Source of the DNA: Psychrobacillus psychrotolerans
GTDB taxonomy: Bacteria > Bacillota > Bacilli > Bacillales_A > Planococcaceae
Assembly (NCBI RefSeq): GCF_900115805.1
Contig: NZ_FOXU01000004.1
Location: forward strand, 1-64,000
Reading direction: 5' to 3'
DNA: 64,000 nucleotides
How positions within the stretch are numbered: position 1 is the stretch's first letter; every line of letters begins with the position of its first letter. A program made the position numbers and the translations under genes. This document shows positions 52,997-60,482 of this stretch, in pieces. The notes under the pieces were generated by a model. The model saw only the letters and a program-made list of their open reading frames with translations, ran no database searches and was not told the origin of the DNA.

Positions 52997-53063
52997 GATT
53001 CTCTAGGAGGCACATTAAAAACAACCGTAATTATGAAATTTCAAGTAAAATAAACGAATATTA
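52997..53063 (+). repeat. Direct repeat B: copy of the SGNH-hydrolase 3' end
   Basis: 67 bp about 91% identical to 36245-36311. It encodes DSLGGTLKTTVIMKFQVK-stop without the rest of the gene and lies just before the SbsC-type gene at 53075. Upstream of 52997 the similarity stops at once. Confidence 0.9.
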
Positions 53064-53074
53064 AGGGGAAGATT

Positions 53075-54226
53075 ATGAAGAAAAGCTTTATGAAGACTAC
53101 AACAGCTGCAGCCTTACTAACAAGTGCTATTTTGGTGGCTTCGCCGAGTGCATTTGCAAAAACAAACACGGTAGATCAGTCGGTTCATGCCTTAAAGGTA
53201 GAATTAAATGCAGCAGCTAAACAATATGTTAACCCTGCAATTGCCGGAAACTTAGCTCCAAGCAATTCATTGTATCCAACTTTAAACAGTGTAAAGAAAA
53301 ACTTTGAGTCCACAAAAAAAACCATCGCAAACTCAAAGCTTTCTACTAAAGAAAAAAACAGCAAACTAAAAGAAATCGATGCACTATACAATGAGAAAAT
53401 CACAAAAGGATTAGTTCCATATATTGACGCTTATAACTATGCTTCTAAATATATAGAACCTATTATGAGTGACTTAACGAAGGCGGAGCAACAAAATGAT
53501 TTCGCAGCAGTAGAAAAAGGCTACCATGACCTGTCTGCCCAACTAAGAGAAAGAACAGCAATTTTATACCGTTTCTCTGGAAAGGCTGCACGGGATCTAT
53601 TATTAGCACAATACAAAAAACCGGCCGATCAGGTCCGTGATGAGTTAAAACTTCCAGTAACTGTTTATATGAAATTAGCAGAACTGCAAGGACTAGTTAC
53701 ATCCGGTAAACTGCCAGAAGCATTAAAAGCATATGAACAACTTAAACTACTAGCTGCAAGTTTACCGAAAGATTCTACTAACCCTTTCTATACTGCTTTA
53801 CAGCAAGAACTGAAAAAAATAGAAGCACTAGTAAATGGCAACCCCAATCTTAACCCTGCACCAATAACAACACAGGAAGCATTAGATGCAAAAGTTGCAA
53901 CATTAGTGAAGACCGTCAATGCTAGCAAAGATTCCAAAATAACATTAGCATCTACCGTTTCGAACACACTTGAAATAACAGTGACAGAAGATATTAGTAT
54001 TATCGATTTCATCGGTCAAGACTTTTACACTTATTTAATAGAGAGCTTAGGAATCGTAAAAATAAACGGGAACGCCCCGTTATCCGTAGCAGCCTTAAAA
54101 GACTTGAAAGCAACATTCCCAGCTGACGCTAAAACACTAGCTGTCCTAAAAGGAAAATCATTCACTTTTCCTATTACCGTGAATAACACACCAGATTTCA
54201 CTGTGAACTTCACGCTGAAATTCTAA
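53075..54226 (+). CDS. SbsC-type cell-wall-binding surface protein
   Basis: A 383-residue exported protein. The signal peptide ends at PSAFAK (about residue 29). Residues about 30-265 form the SbsC-type helical wall-binding region: PYIDAYNYASKYIEPIMSDL, AAVEKGYHDLSAQLRERTAI, LYRFSGKAARDLLLAQYKKP. Residues 290-383 form one compact C-terminal domain shared with the paralog at 55356 (VKINGNAPLSVAAL, KGKSFTFPITVNNT). It is much shorter than the S-layer proteins at 5201 and 10165, so it may be a wall-associated accessory and not a lattice former. It is preceded by repeat B and an AAGGGGA site. Confidence 0.82.
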   Translation: MKKSFMKTTTAAALLTSAILVASPSAFAKTNTVDQSVHALKVELNAAAKQYVNPAIAGNLAPSNSLYPTLNSVKKNFESTKKTIANSKLSTKEKNSKLKEIDALYNEKITKGLVPYIDAYNYASKYIEPIMSDLTKAEQQNDFAAVEKGYHDLSAQLRERTAILYRFSGKAARDLLLAQYKKPADQVRDELKLPVTVYMKLAELQGLVTSGKLPEALKAYEQLKLLAASLPKDSTNPFYTALQQELKKIEALVNGNPNLNPAPITTQEALDAKVATLVKTVNASKDSKITLASTVSNTLEITVTEDISIIDFIGQDFYTYLIESLGIVKINGNAPLSVAALKDLKATFPADAKTLAVLKGKSFTFPITVNNTPDFTVNFTLKF

Positions 54227-54229
54227 AAC

Positions 54230-54255
54230 GTCCCTGTGTAGCAAACAATTCTGAC
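54230..54255 (+). repeat. REPIN-like half-site, left boundary of the RAYT unit
   Basis: GTCCCTGTGTAGCAAACAAT plus TCTGAC, beginning 3 nt after the stop codon of the upstream surface-protein gene. Confidence 0.88.
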
Positions 54256-54270
54256 ACCTAACTATACTCT

Positions 54271-54308
54271 TACTCTCTCTGGCTTTTCGCTGAAGAGGGT
54301 ATTTTTTT
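54271..54308 (+). terminator. Terminator of the SbsC-type surface-protein gene
   Basis: TACTCTCTCTGGC and GCTGAAGAGGGTA pair with several G-U pairs and one mismatch, followed by TTTTTTT. Confidence 0.6.
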
Positions 54309-54310
54309 AT

Positions 54311-54335
54311 GTCCCTGTGCAATGAAATATTCAGA
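54311..54335 (+). repeat. Diverged REPIN-like half-site
   Basis: GTCCCTGTGCAATGAAATAT plus TCAGA. The first nine bases match exactly, the rest partly. Confidence 0.5.
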
Positions 54336-54484
54336 AAACTATAGACAATCCTATCATCATTTACTAAACTATGATTGTAGATATCTACATTTCTTTTAAC
54401 TCCATCTCCCACTCCTACCCCAAAAGTCAAACAAAAACTTATCCCCCAAAAACTACACCAATACAAACAAAGAGAGGTATTCAA

Positions 54485-55084
54485 GTGACACGAAGAAGAA
54501 ACTTAAATCCAGAATCCTATTACCACGTCACCATGAGAGGTAATAATCGGCAGCCTATTTTCGGAAGCCACCGCGACATGGAGGAACTCATGCGAATCTT
54601 CCAACATGCCCACGATCGATATCCATTTCATCTTTTAGCCTACTGTTTTATGACAAACCACTATCATATACTCATAAAAACAGAGAGTACATCGCTTAGC
54701 AAAATCATGGCACTCATAAACCGAAGATACACAGCCTCCTATTCTAAAAGATATAATCATGTAGGCAGAATCTATCAACGCCGCTACTTTGCAAAAGAAG
54801 TTAAATCATATCCTGGATTACTAGCGGTTAGTAAATACATCCACCGAAACCCCATTGATACAAAGGAACCCATTGTACAGCGTATCGAATGGTATCCATA
54901 TAGCTCCTATCCCTATTACTTTGAAGAAAGCAAAAAATCCCCCAGATTTCTTAAAACCCAAATTTTAAAAGAATTCCTCCCAAATCCGTACGAAAAAACT
55001 AACCAAGCTTACTGTAACTTTTGCAATATGGTCCCTGTGCACCATACAATTCTTAAAAACTCTAAAAAATTAACGGAAAACTAA
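54485..55084 (+). CDS. REP-associated tyrosine transposase (RAYT, Y1/HUH family)
   Basis: A single-domain Y1 transposase of 199 residues, starting with GTG 54485 after AGAGAGGT. It opens with RRRNLNPESYYHVTMRGNN. The HUH metal site is NHYHILIKT near residue 60. The catalytic-Tyr helix region includes KSYPGLLAVSKYIHRNPID near 118-137, a pattern typical of RAYTs and not of classic IS200 TnpA, which is shorter. RAYTs are single-copy enzymes that spread short palindromic REP/REPIN repeats; here those are the GTCCCTGTG palindromes. Its last residues (MVPVHHTIL) are encoded by a half-site at 55031. Confidence 0.88.
   Translation: MTRRRNLNPESYYHVTMRGNNRQPIFGSHRDMEELMRIFQHAHDRYPFHLLAYCFMTNHYHILIKTESTSLSKIMALINRRYTASYSKRYNHVGRIYQRRYFAKEVKSYPGLLAVSKYIHRNPIDTKEPIVQRIEWYPYSSYPYYFEESKKSPRFLKTQILKEFLPNPYEKTNQAYCNFCNMVPVHHTILKNSKKLTEN
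55031..55053 (+). repeat. REPIN-like half-site inside the RAYT 3' end
   Basis: GTCCCTGTGCACCATACAAT plus TCT, read in frame as Val-Pro-Val-His-His-Thr-Ile. It is intermediate between palindrome arm and half-site types. Confidence 0.65.
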
Positions 55085-55167
55085 AAAATAATAGTAAACC
55101 AAAACACACGGTATGCTGAATCGCATAAAAAAATACTGGATTCTTGAGTACTTGATTGATTGAAAAT

Positions 55168-55193
55168 GTCAGAATAGTTTCCTACACAGGGAC
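55168..55193 (-). repeat. REPIN-like half-site, inverted, right boundary of the RAYT unit
   Basis: On the minus strand it reads GTCCCTGTGTAGGAAACTAT plus TCTGAC, matching the left boundary at 24 of 26 positions. Confidence 0.85.
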
Positions 55194-55355
55194 ATCTAAA
55201 AACACTTTTTCCCAAAAATTACGCAATCTATAGGTAAAATTGTATTACCATGTCGAAGTTAGAGTTGAATTAGTCAAGCATAGATAGTATTATTAAGTTG
55301 TTGAAATATTGGTAATTTCTCAACAAAATACCAAATATATAAGAGGAGGAAAAGT

Positions 55356-56504
55356 ATGAAAAAAAATCTTTTGAAACAAACGACGGTAGCAGCATTATTA
55401 GCGTCAACAGTACTATCGTTCTCACCAGTAGCAATGGGGGCATCATCGCTTGATCAGTCGGTCAACACGGTGAAATCACAACTTAGCAAAGCGACGACTC
55501 ACTATGTGAATGCATCTTTAGATGGTAAGTTAGCTACAAGCAACGAGTTGTACCCAGCTTTAAACACGCTGAAGAATAACTATCAATCTGTTAGAAAATC
55601 AGTAGTATCATCTAAACTTACTTCGTCACAGAAGCAAGCAAAATTAAAAGAGTTAGATGCAGTTTACAACCAAAAAGTTTCTGGTGGATTGGTTCCGTAC
55701 ATTGATGCATATAACTATGCGATAAAGTATTTAGCGCCAATTATGAAGAATATTCAAGTAGCGCAAGACAGAAATGACTTCGCAACAGTGGAGAAAGAAT
55801 ATCACAAATTATCTTATCAATTAAAAGGTAGAACGGCTATTTTATACCGTTTCTCTGGTAAAGAAGCACGTGATCTATTATTACAAAGTTACAAAAAGCC
55901 AGCTGATGCTAAACGCGACGAGTTAATGGTTCCTGTAACGATCTACATGAGCTTACTAGAAATCAAAGACTTCATCACAGCGGGTAAAATGACAGAAGCA
56001 AAAGCTGAATACGCGGAAGTAGAAGCGTTATTAACACGTCTTCCAAGTGCAGCAAACAACAAATTTATCACTGCATTATTAGATGAAGTTGCTAAAGTAA
56101 AGACAGCTCTTGGAGAAACTCCAGATTCAGCACAACAACAAATCCTTAACGGAAAAGTTTCCGAATTTGTAAAAATACTTAATACTACGCAAGGTTCAGT
56201 AGCAACTGCTGCTGTAACTGGCACCAACTCAGTAACAGTTACAATTGTTAAAACAGATGCGACTGAAGCAGATTACGTTAGTTATTTAGGACAAGGATTC
56301 TACACTCAATTTGTAAGAGAACTAGGCGTAACGGCAGTTAATGGACATGCTCCACTTTCACTTGAAGCGGCAGCGTACGTGGAGTCTCTTAAACCAAAAG
56401 GTGTAGTTACACTTGCTGATATGAAAGGCAAAACTCTTAATATACCAGTAACGGTGAACAATGGCTCTGCATTAAATGTTAACTTCAGTGTTACATTTAA
56501 ATAA
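55356..56504 (+). CDS. SbsC-type cell-wall-binding surface protein, paralog of 53075
   Basis: A 382-residue exported protein closely related to that at 53075 along its full length. The signal peptide ends near VAMGAS. The SbsC-type region spans about 30-265 (VPYIDAYNYAIKYLAPIMKN, TVEKEYHKLSYQLKGRTAIL, YRFSGKEARDLLLQSYKKPA). The C-terminal domain is VTAVNGHAPLSLEAAAYVES with the ending VNFSVTFK. AGAGGAGG precedes the ATG and a strong terminator follows. The two copies are separated by the RAYT unit, which suggests a tandem duplication into which the RAYT segment was inserted. Confidence 0.82.
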   Translation: MKKNLLKQTTVAALLASTVLSFSPVAMGASSLDQSVNTVKSQLSKATTHYVNASLDGKLATSNELYPALNTLKNNYQSVRKSVVSSKLTSSQKQAKLKELDAVYNQKVSGGLVPYIDAYNYAIKYLAPIMKNIQVAQDRNDFATVEKEYHKLSYQLKGRTAILYRFSGKEARDLLLQSYKKPADAKRDELMVPVTIYMSLLEIKDFITAGKMTEAKAEYAEVEALLTRLPSAANNKFITALLDEVAKVKTALGETPDSAQQQILNGKVSEFVKILNTTQGSVATAAVTGTNSVTVTIVKTDATEADYVSYLGQGFYTQFVRELGVTAVNGHAPLSLEAAAYVESLKPKGVVTLADMKGKTLNIPVTVNNGSALNVNFSVTFK

Positions 56505-56520
56505 TCTTTAATTCTCATAG

Positions 56521-56557
56521 AAAACCCCTTTTCCTACATAATAGGAAAAGGGGTTTT
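56521..56557 (+). terminator. Terminator of the second SbsC-type surface-protein gene
   Basis: A perfect 16-bp stem (AAAACCCCTTTTCCTA / TAGGAAAAGGGGTTTT) around CATAA. Confidence 0.92.
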
Positions 56558-56640
56558 CTGCATTCTCTGACAATTTTCGCTACTCATCTACATAACTTCA
56601 TGCTAAACTAAAACTAATATTTAATTTAAAGGGGATAGAC

Positions 56641-57405
56641 ATGAAGAAATTTAAAATCTTTTTAATCGTAGCATTAGTGGTCATACTTGTGGGTGGCGGT
56701 TATCTACTATATATGTTCAAATTCAAAGAATACGATGTTGCAGATGAAGAAGTAACAGAGATTGTTTCAGAACCATACAAAGTGGAGCTACCTGATGGAA
56801 GTACTATTCTAATAGACGAGAATGGTGAAATCATAGAAGAAACAACAGAAGGTAATAAAATCACAACTTCATCAGCAAACACAAACTCTAATGGTGGAAC
56901 AACAAACGGCTCTACAAACAGTTCAAACGGACAAACATCCGACCAATCAACTGGTTCGTCAGGCAACACAAACAATTCATCATCCAACAACACTTCATCT
57001 GGAAATAACAAGAACACTGGCAGTAACGCTGGAAATAACAACACGAACGCACCAACAACAGTAGCATCCATCAAAGACAAATACCGTCCATCATTCGAGG
57101 GGCTAGAAGCACAAGCCGACTCCAAGATTAATGCCTTAATCGGACGTGCCATGTCCGAATACAGCACCAATAAAGCAAATGGAGAAGGTGTCGATTTTGG
57201 ATACTTCTATAACAAATACATGTCAGCTGCAAATGGCTTGGAAGCCAATACGGATACAATATTTAACGCAGTTATAGGAGCAGTAGAAAAAGATCTTGCT
57301 GCAAATGGCTACGATAAATCATATGCCCAAAGCTTCCGAGATGAATACGAGGCAACAAAAAAAGCTAGAAGAGATAGCATACTAAGCAAAGCACTTAATA
57401 GGTAA
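56641..57405 (+). CDS. Membrane-anchored protein of unknown function with an Asn/Ser/Gly-rich linker
   Basis: 254 residues. One N-terminal membrane helix (IFLIVALVVILVGGGYLLYM) is followed by an acidic stretch, then a linker of about 70 residues made almost only of Asn, Ser, Thr and Gly (residues 73-140). The C-terminal helical domain has two related segments, YRPSFEGLEAQADSKINALI and YMSAANGLEANTDTIFNAVI, about 50 residues apart. The topology is a short inner tail, a flexible spacer through the wall and an exposed helical head. I do not recognise a family. It is convergent with the LysM-NlpC/P60 gene. AAAGGGG precedes the ATG. Confidence 0.7.
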   Translation: MKKFKIFLIVALVVILVGGGYLLYMFKFKEYDVADEEVTEIVSEPYKVELPDGSTILIDENGEIIEETTEGNKITTSSANTNSNGGTTNGSTNSSNGQTSDQSTGSSGNTNNSSSNNTSSGNNKNTGSNAGNNNTNAPTTVASIKDKYRPSFEGLEAQADSKINALIGRAMSEYSTNKANGEGVDFGYFYNKYMSAANGLEANTDTIFNAVIGAVEKDLAANGYDKSYAQSFRDEYEATKKARRDSILSKALNR

Positions 57406-57410
57406 CAAAA

Positions 57411-57453
57411 ATATCCCCTCGATTAGGTTTTAAAAGCCTAAACGAGGGGATAT
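57411..57453. terminator. Bidirectional terminator between convergent genes
   Basis: An outer stem ATATCCCCTCG / CGAGGGGATAT and an inner TTAGG...CCTAA stem form a long hairpin between 56641-57405 and the convergent LysM gene. Confidence 0.85.
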
Positions 57454-57491
57454 TATATTATAATAAAGTGAATTTTCACGAACTATAAGTA

Positions 57492-58568
57492 TTAGTCCAT
57501 TGCATAAAAACGCTTATAACTATCGAAATGATCTTTCCAATAACCACTTTTTAGACTAGAAACCTGAACATGGTCTCCACCAGCATGTATGAAAGAGTCA
57601 TTTCCTAAATAAATACCAACATGCGAAATTCCACTTATGTATGTATTGGAAAAGAACACTAAATCACCAACTTGAGGATTTGAGACATCATAAGAGCGTG
57701 CATCTAAACCTTGTGTATTTGTTCTTGGAAGGTTTAATCCTAAAGTATTGTTATAAACATAGTGAACGAATCCACTGCAATCAAAGCCATTTGGTGAAGC
57801 ACCACCCCATACATATGGAGTATTTGTTAGGGAAGTTGCTAAACTGATTAACTGATTAATTTTTTTTGCATTTACACCAGTTGCAGATACGGGAGTAGTA
57901 TTAGTAACACCAGATACCACTTTTTCTGGTATAGTCACACGATTTTCAATTTTAAGTAATTGTCCAACACGTATGAAACTAGACGTTAAACCATTCCAAG
58001 ACTCTAATTGCGTCACGGTAATTCCTTTTTTGTGAGCAATGCCAGATAATGTATCTCCAGCTACGACTGTATAACTACCAGATGCGTTGGAAACCAATGG
58101 ATGGGTTTCAACTTTAGTAGGTTGTGATTGCAATGGTACAGTAGCTGTGGATGAACTATTAATCTTCAATGATTGCCCAACATAAATTAGATGACTAGTA
58201 ATTCCATTTAATGACTGCAATTTAGTGACAGTTGTTCCATACTCTTTAGCTATTTTGGACAATGTATCTCCGGATTTAACTTTATATGTTCCGGTAACAG
58301 TAGGAGTGCCTGGAGCAGTACTTGAAGAACTTTTAACTTGTTTGACCGGTTTTATAGCGTCTATTACTAATACCTGATTAGGGAAAATTGTATCGGTATT
58401 TAAATTATTCCATTGTTTAAGATTGGAAAGAGAAATATTGTGATTTGAAGCTATTTTCCAGAGGGAGTCCCCTGATTTAACTTTATAAGAACTTGCTTCA
58501 GCATCGGCAGCGCCAATAGCAATAGATAAAGAACTTACAGCAAGTACAGAAAATGTGAGTTTTTTCAT
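57492..58568 (-). CDS. LysM-repeat NlpC/P60 cell-wall endopeptidase
   Basis: A secreted D,L-endopeptidase of 358 residues, LytE/LytF/CwlS-like. The frame is open from 58601, but ATG 58568 has AAAGGAG at good spacing and gives the signal peptide (MKKLTFSVLAVSSLSIAIGA). Three LysM domains follow at about 28-70, 95-138 and 160-203 (YKVKSGDSLWKIA, YKVKSGDTLSKIA, YTVVAGDTLSGIA), linked by Ser/Thr/Pro-rich spacers. The NlpC/P60 domain has Cys in NGFDCSGFVHYVYNN and His in SHVGIYLGNDSFIHAGG. It cuts the gamma-D-Glu-diaminopimelate/lysine bond of peptide stems in this family. Confidence 0.94.
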   Translation of the reverse strand: MKKLTFSVLAVSSLSIAIGAADAEASSYKVKSGDSLWKIASNHNISLSNLKQWNNLNTDTIFPNQVLVIDAIKPVKQVKSSSSTAPGTPTVTGTYKVKSGDTLSKIAKEYGTTVTKLQSLNGITSHLIYVGQSLKINSSSTATVPLQSQPTKVETHPLVSNASGSYTVVAGDTLSGIAHKKGITVTQLESWNGLTSSFIRVGQLLKIENRVTIPEKVVSGVTNTTPVSATGVNAKKINQLISLATSLTNTPYVWGGASPNGFDCSGFVHYVYNNTLGLNLPRTNTQGLDARSYDVSNPQVGDLVFFSNTYISGISHVGIYLGNDSFIHAGGDHVQVSSLKSGYWKDHFDSYKRFYAMD

Positions 58569-58715
58569 GGTAATCTCCTTTTTAGTTGCATATAGCAACA
58601 ATTCTATTGCTAATTCTATCTAACTAAAGGTTATTAAACAATGAGTTTCATATTACATTTGTATTACGAAATCTCTTGTCGAAAAGTAACATTCTAAACG
58701 AATCACATAATAGAC

Positions 58716-58756
58716 AAAAAAAACCTTCGATTAGGTTTCAAAAACCTAATCGAAGG
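58716..58756 (-). terminator. Terminator of the SGNH-like gene
   Basis: A perfect 15-bp stem CCTTCGATTAGGTTT / AAACCTAATCGAAGG. The A-run at 58716-58723 gives a T-run on the minus strand. The inner sequence CGATTAGGTTT is shared with the terminator at 57411. Confidence 0.85.
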
Positions 58757-58771
58757 GATAATATGTTGTAG

Positions 58772-59596
58772 TCATTTTGCAGTAAAGTAATTAATGAGCG
58801 AGGAGGCCCACAATTTAGCGCCTTCCTCATTCGGACTATTATCTTCTGTTAGGAAGGTAGTCAAGTTTTCATCCGAAGTGCTTGGCCAAGAGCTCCAATG
58901 GTTAATAAATGGATATGCTTTTCCTTTTGCATACTTTTCTAAAGCTTCTATTTGAACTAAGTAAAAGGCCGCTTCATAAATGGGATAAGATGGTTGCAGC
59001 ACAAGTACAGCATCTGAGACTTCTGCTAACATTTTCTCTTCTAAAACTTGTATATGCTTATGCTCATCTTCTATCTTCACTTTTCCATTATTATTTAAAG
59101 TAAAAGGTTCATAAAGAACTAAATCATATGCTTTCGTCCAGTCGATTTCATCCATCTTCTCTTCGATGAAATTCTTAGAAGTTCCGTCAAAAGAAGCAAC
59201 ACTTGTTTCCAAAAAACTACCGTATGTATTGGCTAATTCATCGGTGAGGAGCTTAGCATATCCTGGAGATCCATCATCCATCGCAGTAGATCCTACGATG
59301 AGCATTTGAACTTGTTCTCCAGCATCGAATCGATTAAGAACTATCTCCTGAACAGGCTCATCTGCATTTACTATAGCTTGTTCAATCGTTTCTCGACTTA
59401 TAGTTGGAGCTACTTTGGGAGATTCTAATTCAGTCTTTTCCTTATCTTCTTCTATTAGAGTACGTTGTTCTGTTTGACTATTATTTGTTTCACCTTTTAC
59501 CATTTCAATTTTTGATTTCCAGATGGAATAACTGGTAATAAGTACAACTATACATCCAAGAAAAACGATTGGTACAATAACACGACCGTATCTCAT
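58772..59596 (-). CDS. Membrane-anchored SGNH-like protein beside the capsule operon
   Basis: A 274-residue protein with one N-terminal membrane helix (VIVPIVFLGCIVVLITSYSI), a charged linker and an extracytoplasmic domain. The domain starts with VQMLIVGSTAMDDGSPGYAK, a block-I-like segment with Ser in the place of the SGNH nucleophile. It continues with DLVLYEPFTLNNNG, VLVLQPSYPIYEA and ends in NSPNEEGAKLWA, which resembles block V with the His replaced. It is divergent from the capsule genes, and similar proteins sit next to polysaccharide operons in Bacillales. Activity on polysaccharide acyl groups is a guess, and the block V change leaves catalysis open. Confidence 0.6.
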   Translation of the reverse strand: MRYGRVIVPIVFLGCIVVLITSYSIWKSKIEMVKGETNNSQTEQRTLIEEDKEKTELESPKVAPTISRETIEQAIVNADEPVQEIVLNRFDAGEQVQMLIVGSTAMDDGSPGYAKLLTDELANTYGSFLETSVASFDGTSKNFIEEKMDEIDWTKAYDLVLYEPFTLNNNGKVKIEDEHKHIQVLEEKMLAEVSDAVLVLQPSYPIYEAAFYLVQIEALEKYAKGKAYPFINHWSSWPSTSDENLTTFLTEDNSPNEEGAKLWASSLINYFTAK

Positions 59597-59752
59597 AAAT
59601 AATCCTCCCTAAACCCATTAGATAATCTTGCAAATATAATAGTCATATTATACCTCTATATGATAGTATAATATAGAATTATACTTGAAATGACAATATG
59701 TGATATACTATGACAAAATAGTAGAGAACGAGCAAAAGGAGTTATTAACTGA

Positions 59753-60478
59753 ATGGAAGAGACAATTAGCCTCCAAGATTTATTTAAAACGTTAAAAAAA
59801 AGAATCACGTTAATCATTTTACTAACGATTATCGCAGTAACTGTAAGTGGACTTATAAGCTTTCTATTATTAACACCCATTTACCAATCTTCTACACAAA
59901 TTCTAGTTAACCAAGAAAAAGCAGATGTAACTGCATTTAACTCACAAGACATACAAACAAATCTACAATTGATCAATACATATAATGTCATTATTAAAAG
60001 TCCCGCAATCCTATCTAAAGTAATTGAACAACTAGACCTAGATACGACTCCAACCGCTTTGAATAGTCAAATAACTGTGAATAATGAACAAGATTCACAA
60101 GTAGTAAGTATTTCCGTACAAGACCCTAATCCAAGTGTCGCTGTAGATATAGCGAACACCACGGCAAATGTTTTTCAAACGGAAATTGTTAAACTGATGA
60201 AAGTGGATAATGTGAGTATTTTAACACCTGCGATTTTAGCAGAAAATCCTGCACCAGTGAAACCAGATCCGATATTGAATATGGCAATTGCTGCTGTTAT
60301 CGGGTTAATGCTAGGAGTAGGAGTAGCCTTCCTTCTAGAATACCTAGATACAACGGTAAAAAATGAGCAAGATGTGGAAGAACTTCTAAACTTGCCTATA
60401 CTTGGCTTAATCAGTCCTATTTCCGATAAAGATATAATGGATTCTAAAGTTCAAGTGACACAGCGCAGAAAGAGGTAA
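59753..60478 (+). CDS. ywqC: Wzz-family capsule/EPS chain-length regulator and kinase modulator
   Basis: A membrane protein of 241 residues, with helices near 17-40 (LIILLTIIAVTVSGLISFLL) and near 180-200 (MAIAAVIGLMLGVGVAFLL), flanking an external domain. This is the CapA/YwqC/EpsA type, which sets polysaccharide chain length and activates the tyrosine kinase encoded next to it. The motif PVKPDPILN before the second helix is typical. It is the first gene of the cluster, with the kinase 4 bp downstream and AAAGGAG upstream. Confidence 0.9.
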   Translation: MEETISLQDLFKTLKKRITLIILLTIIAVTVSGLISFLLLTPIYQSSTQILVNQEKADVTAFNSQDIQTNLQLINTYNVIIKSPAILSKVIEQLDLDTTPTALNSQITVNNEQDSQVVSISVQDPNPSVAVDIANTTANVFQTEIVKLMKVDNVSILTPAILAENPAPVKPDPILNMAIAAVIGLMLGVGVAFLLEYLDTTVKNEQDVEELLNLPILGLISPISDKDIMDSKVQVTQRRKR

Positions 60479-60482
60479 TAAT

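Larger units (their letters stand above)
54230..55193 (+). mobile_element. RAYT-type transposase unit framed by inverted half-sites
   Basis: A 964-bp segment holding one Y1 (HUH) transposase gene. The left boundary (54230-54255) and right boundary (55168-55193, inverted) are 26-bp sequences matching at 24 positions; they are the same half-site family found after other genes of the region. Two shorter half-site copies (54311, 55031) lie inside. This is the arrangement of a REP-associated tyrosine transposase with its cognate repeats. Confidence 0.75.
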
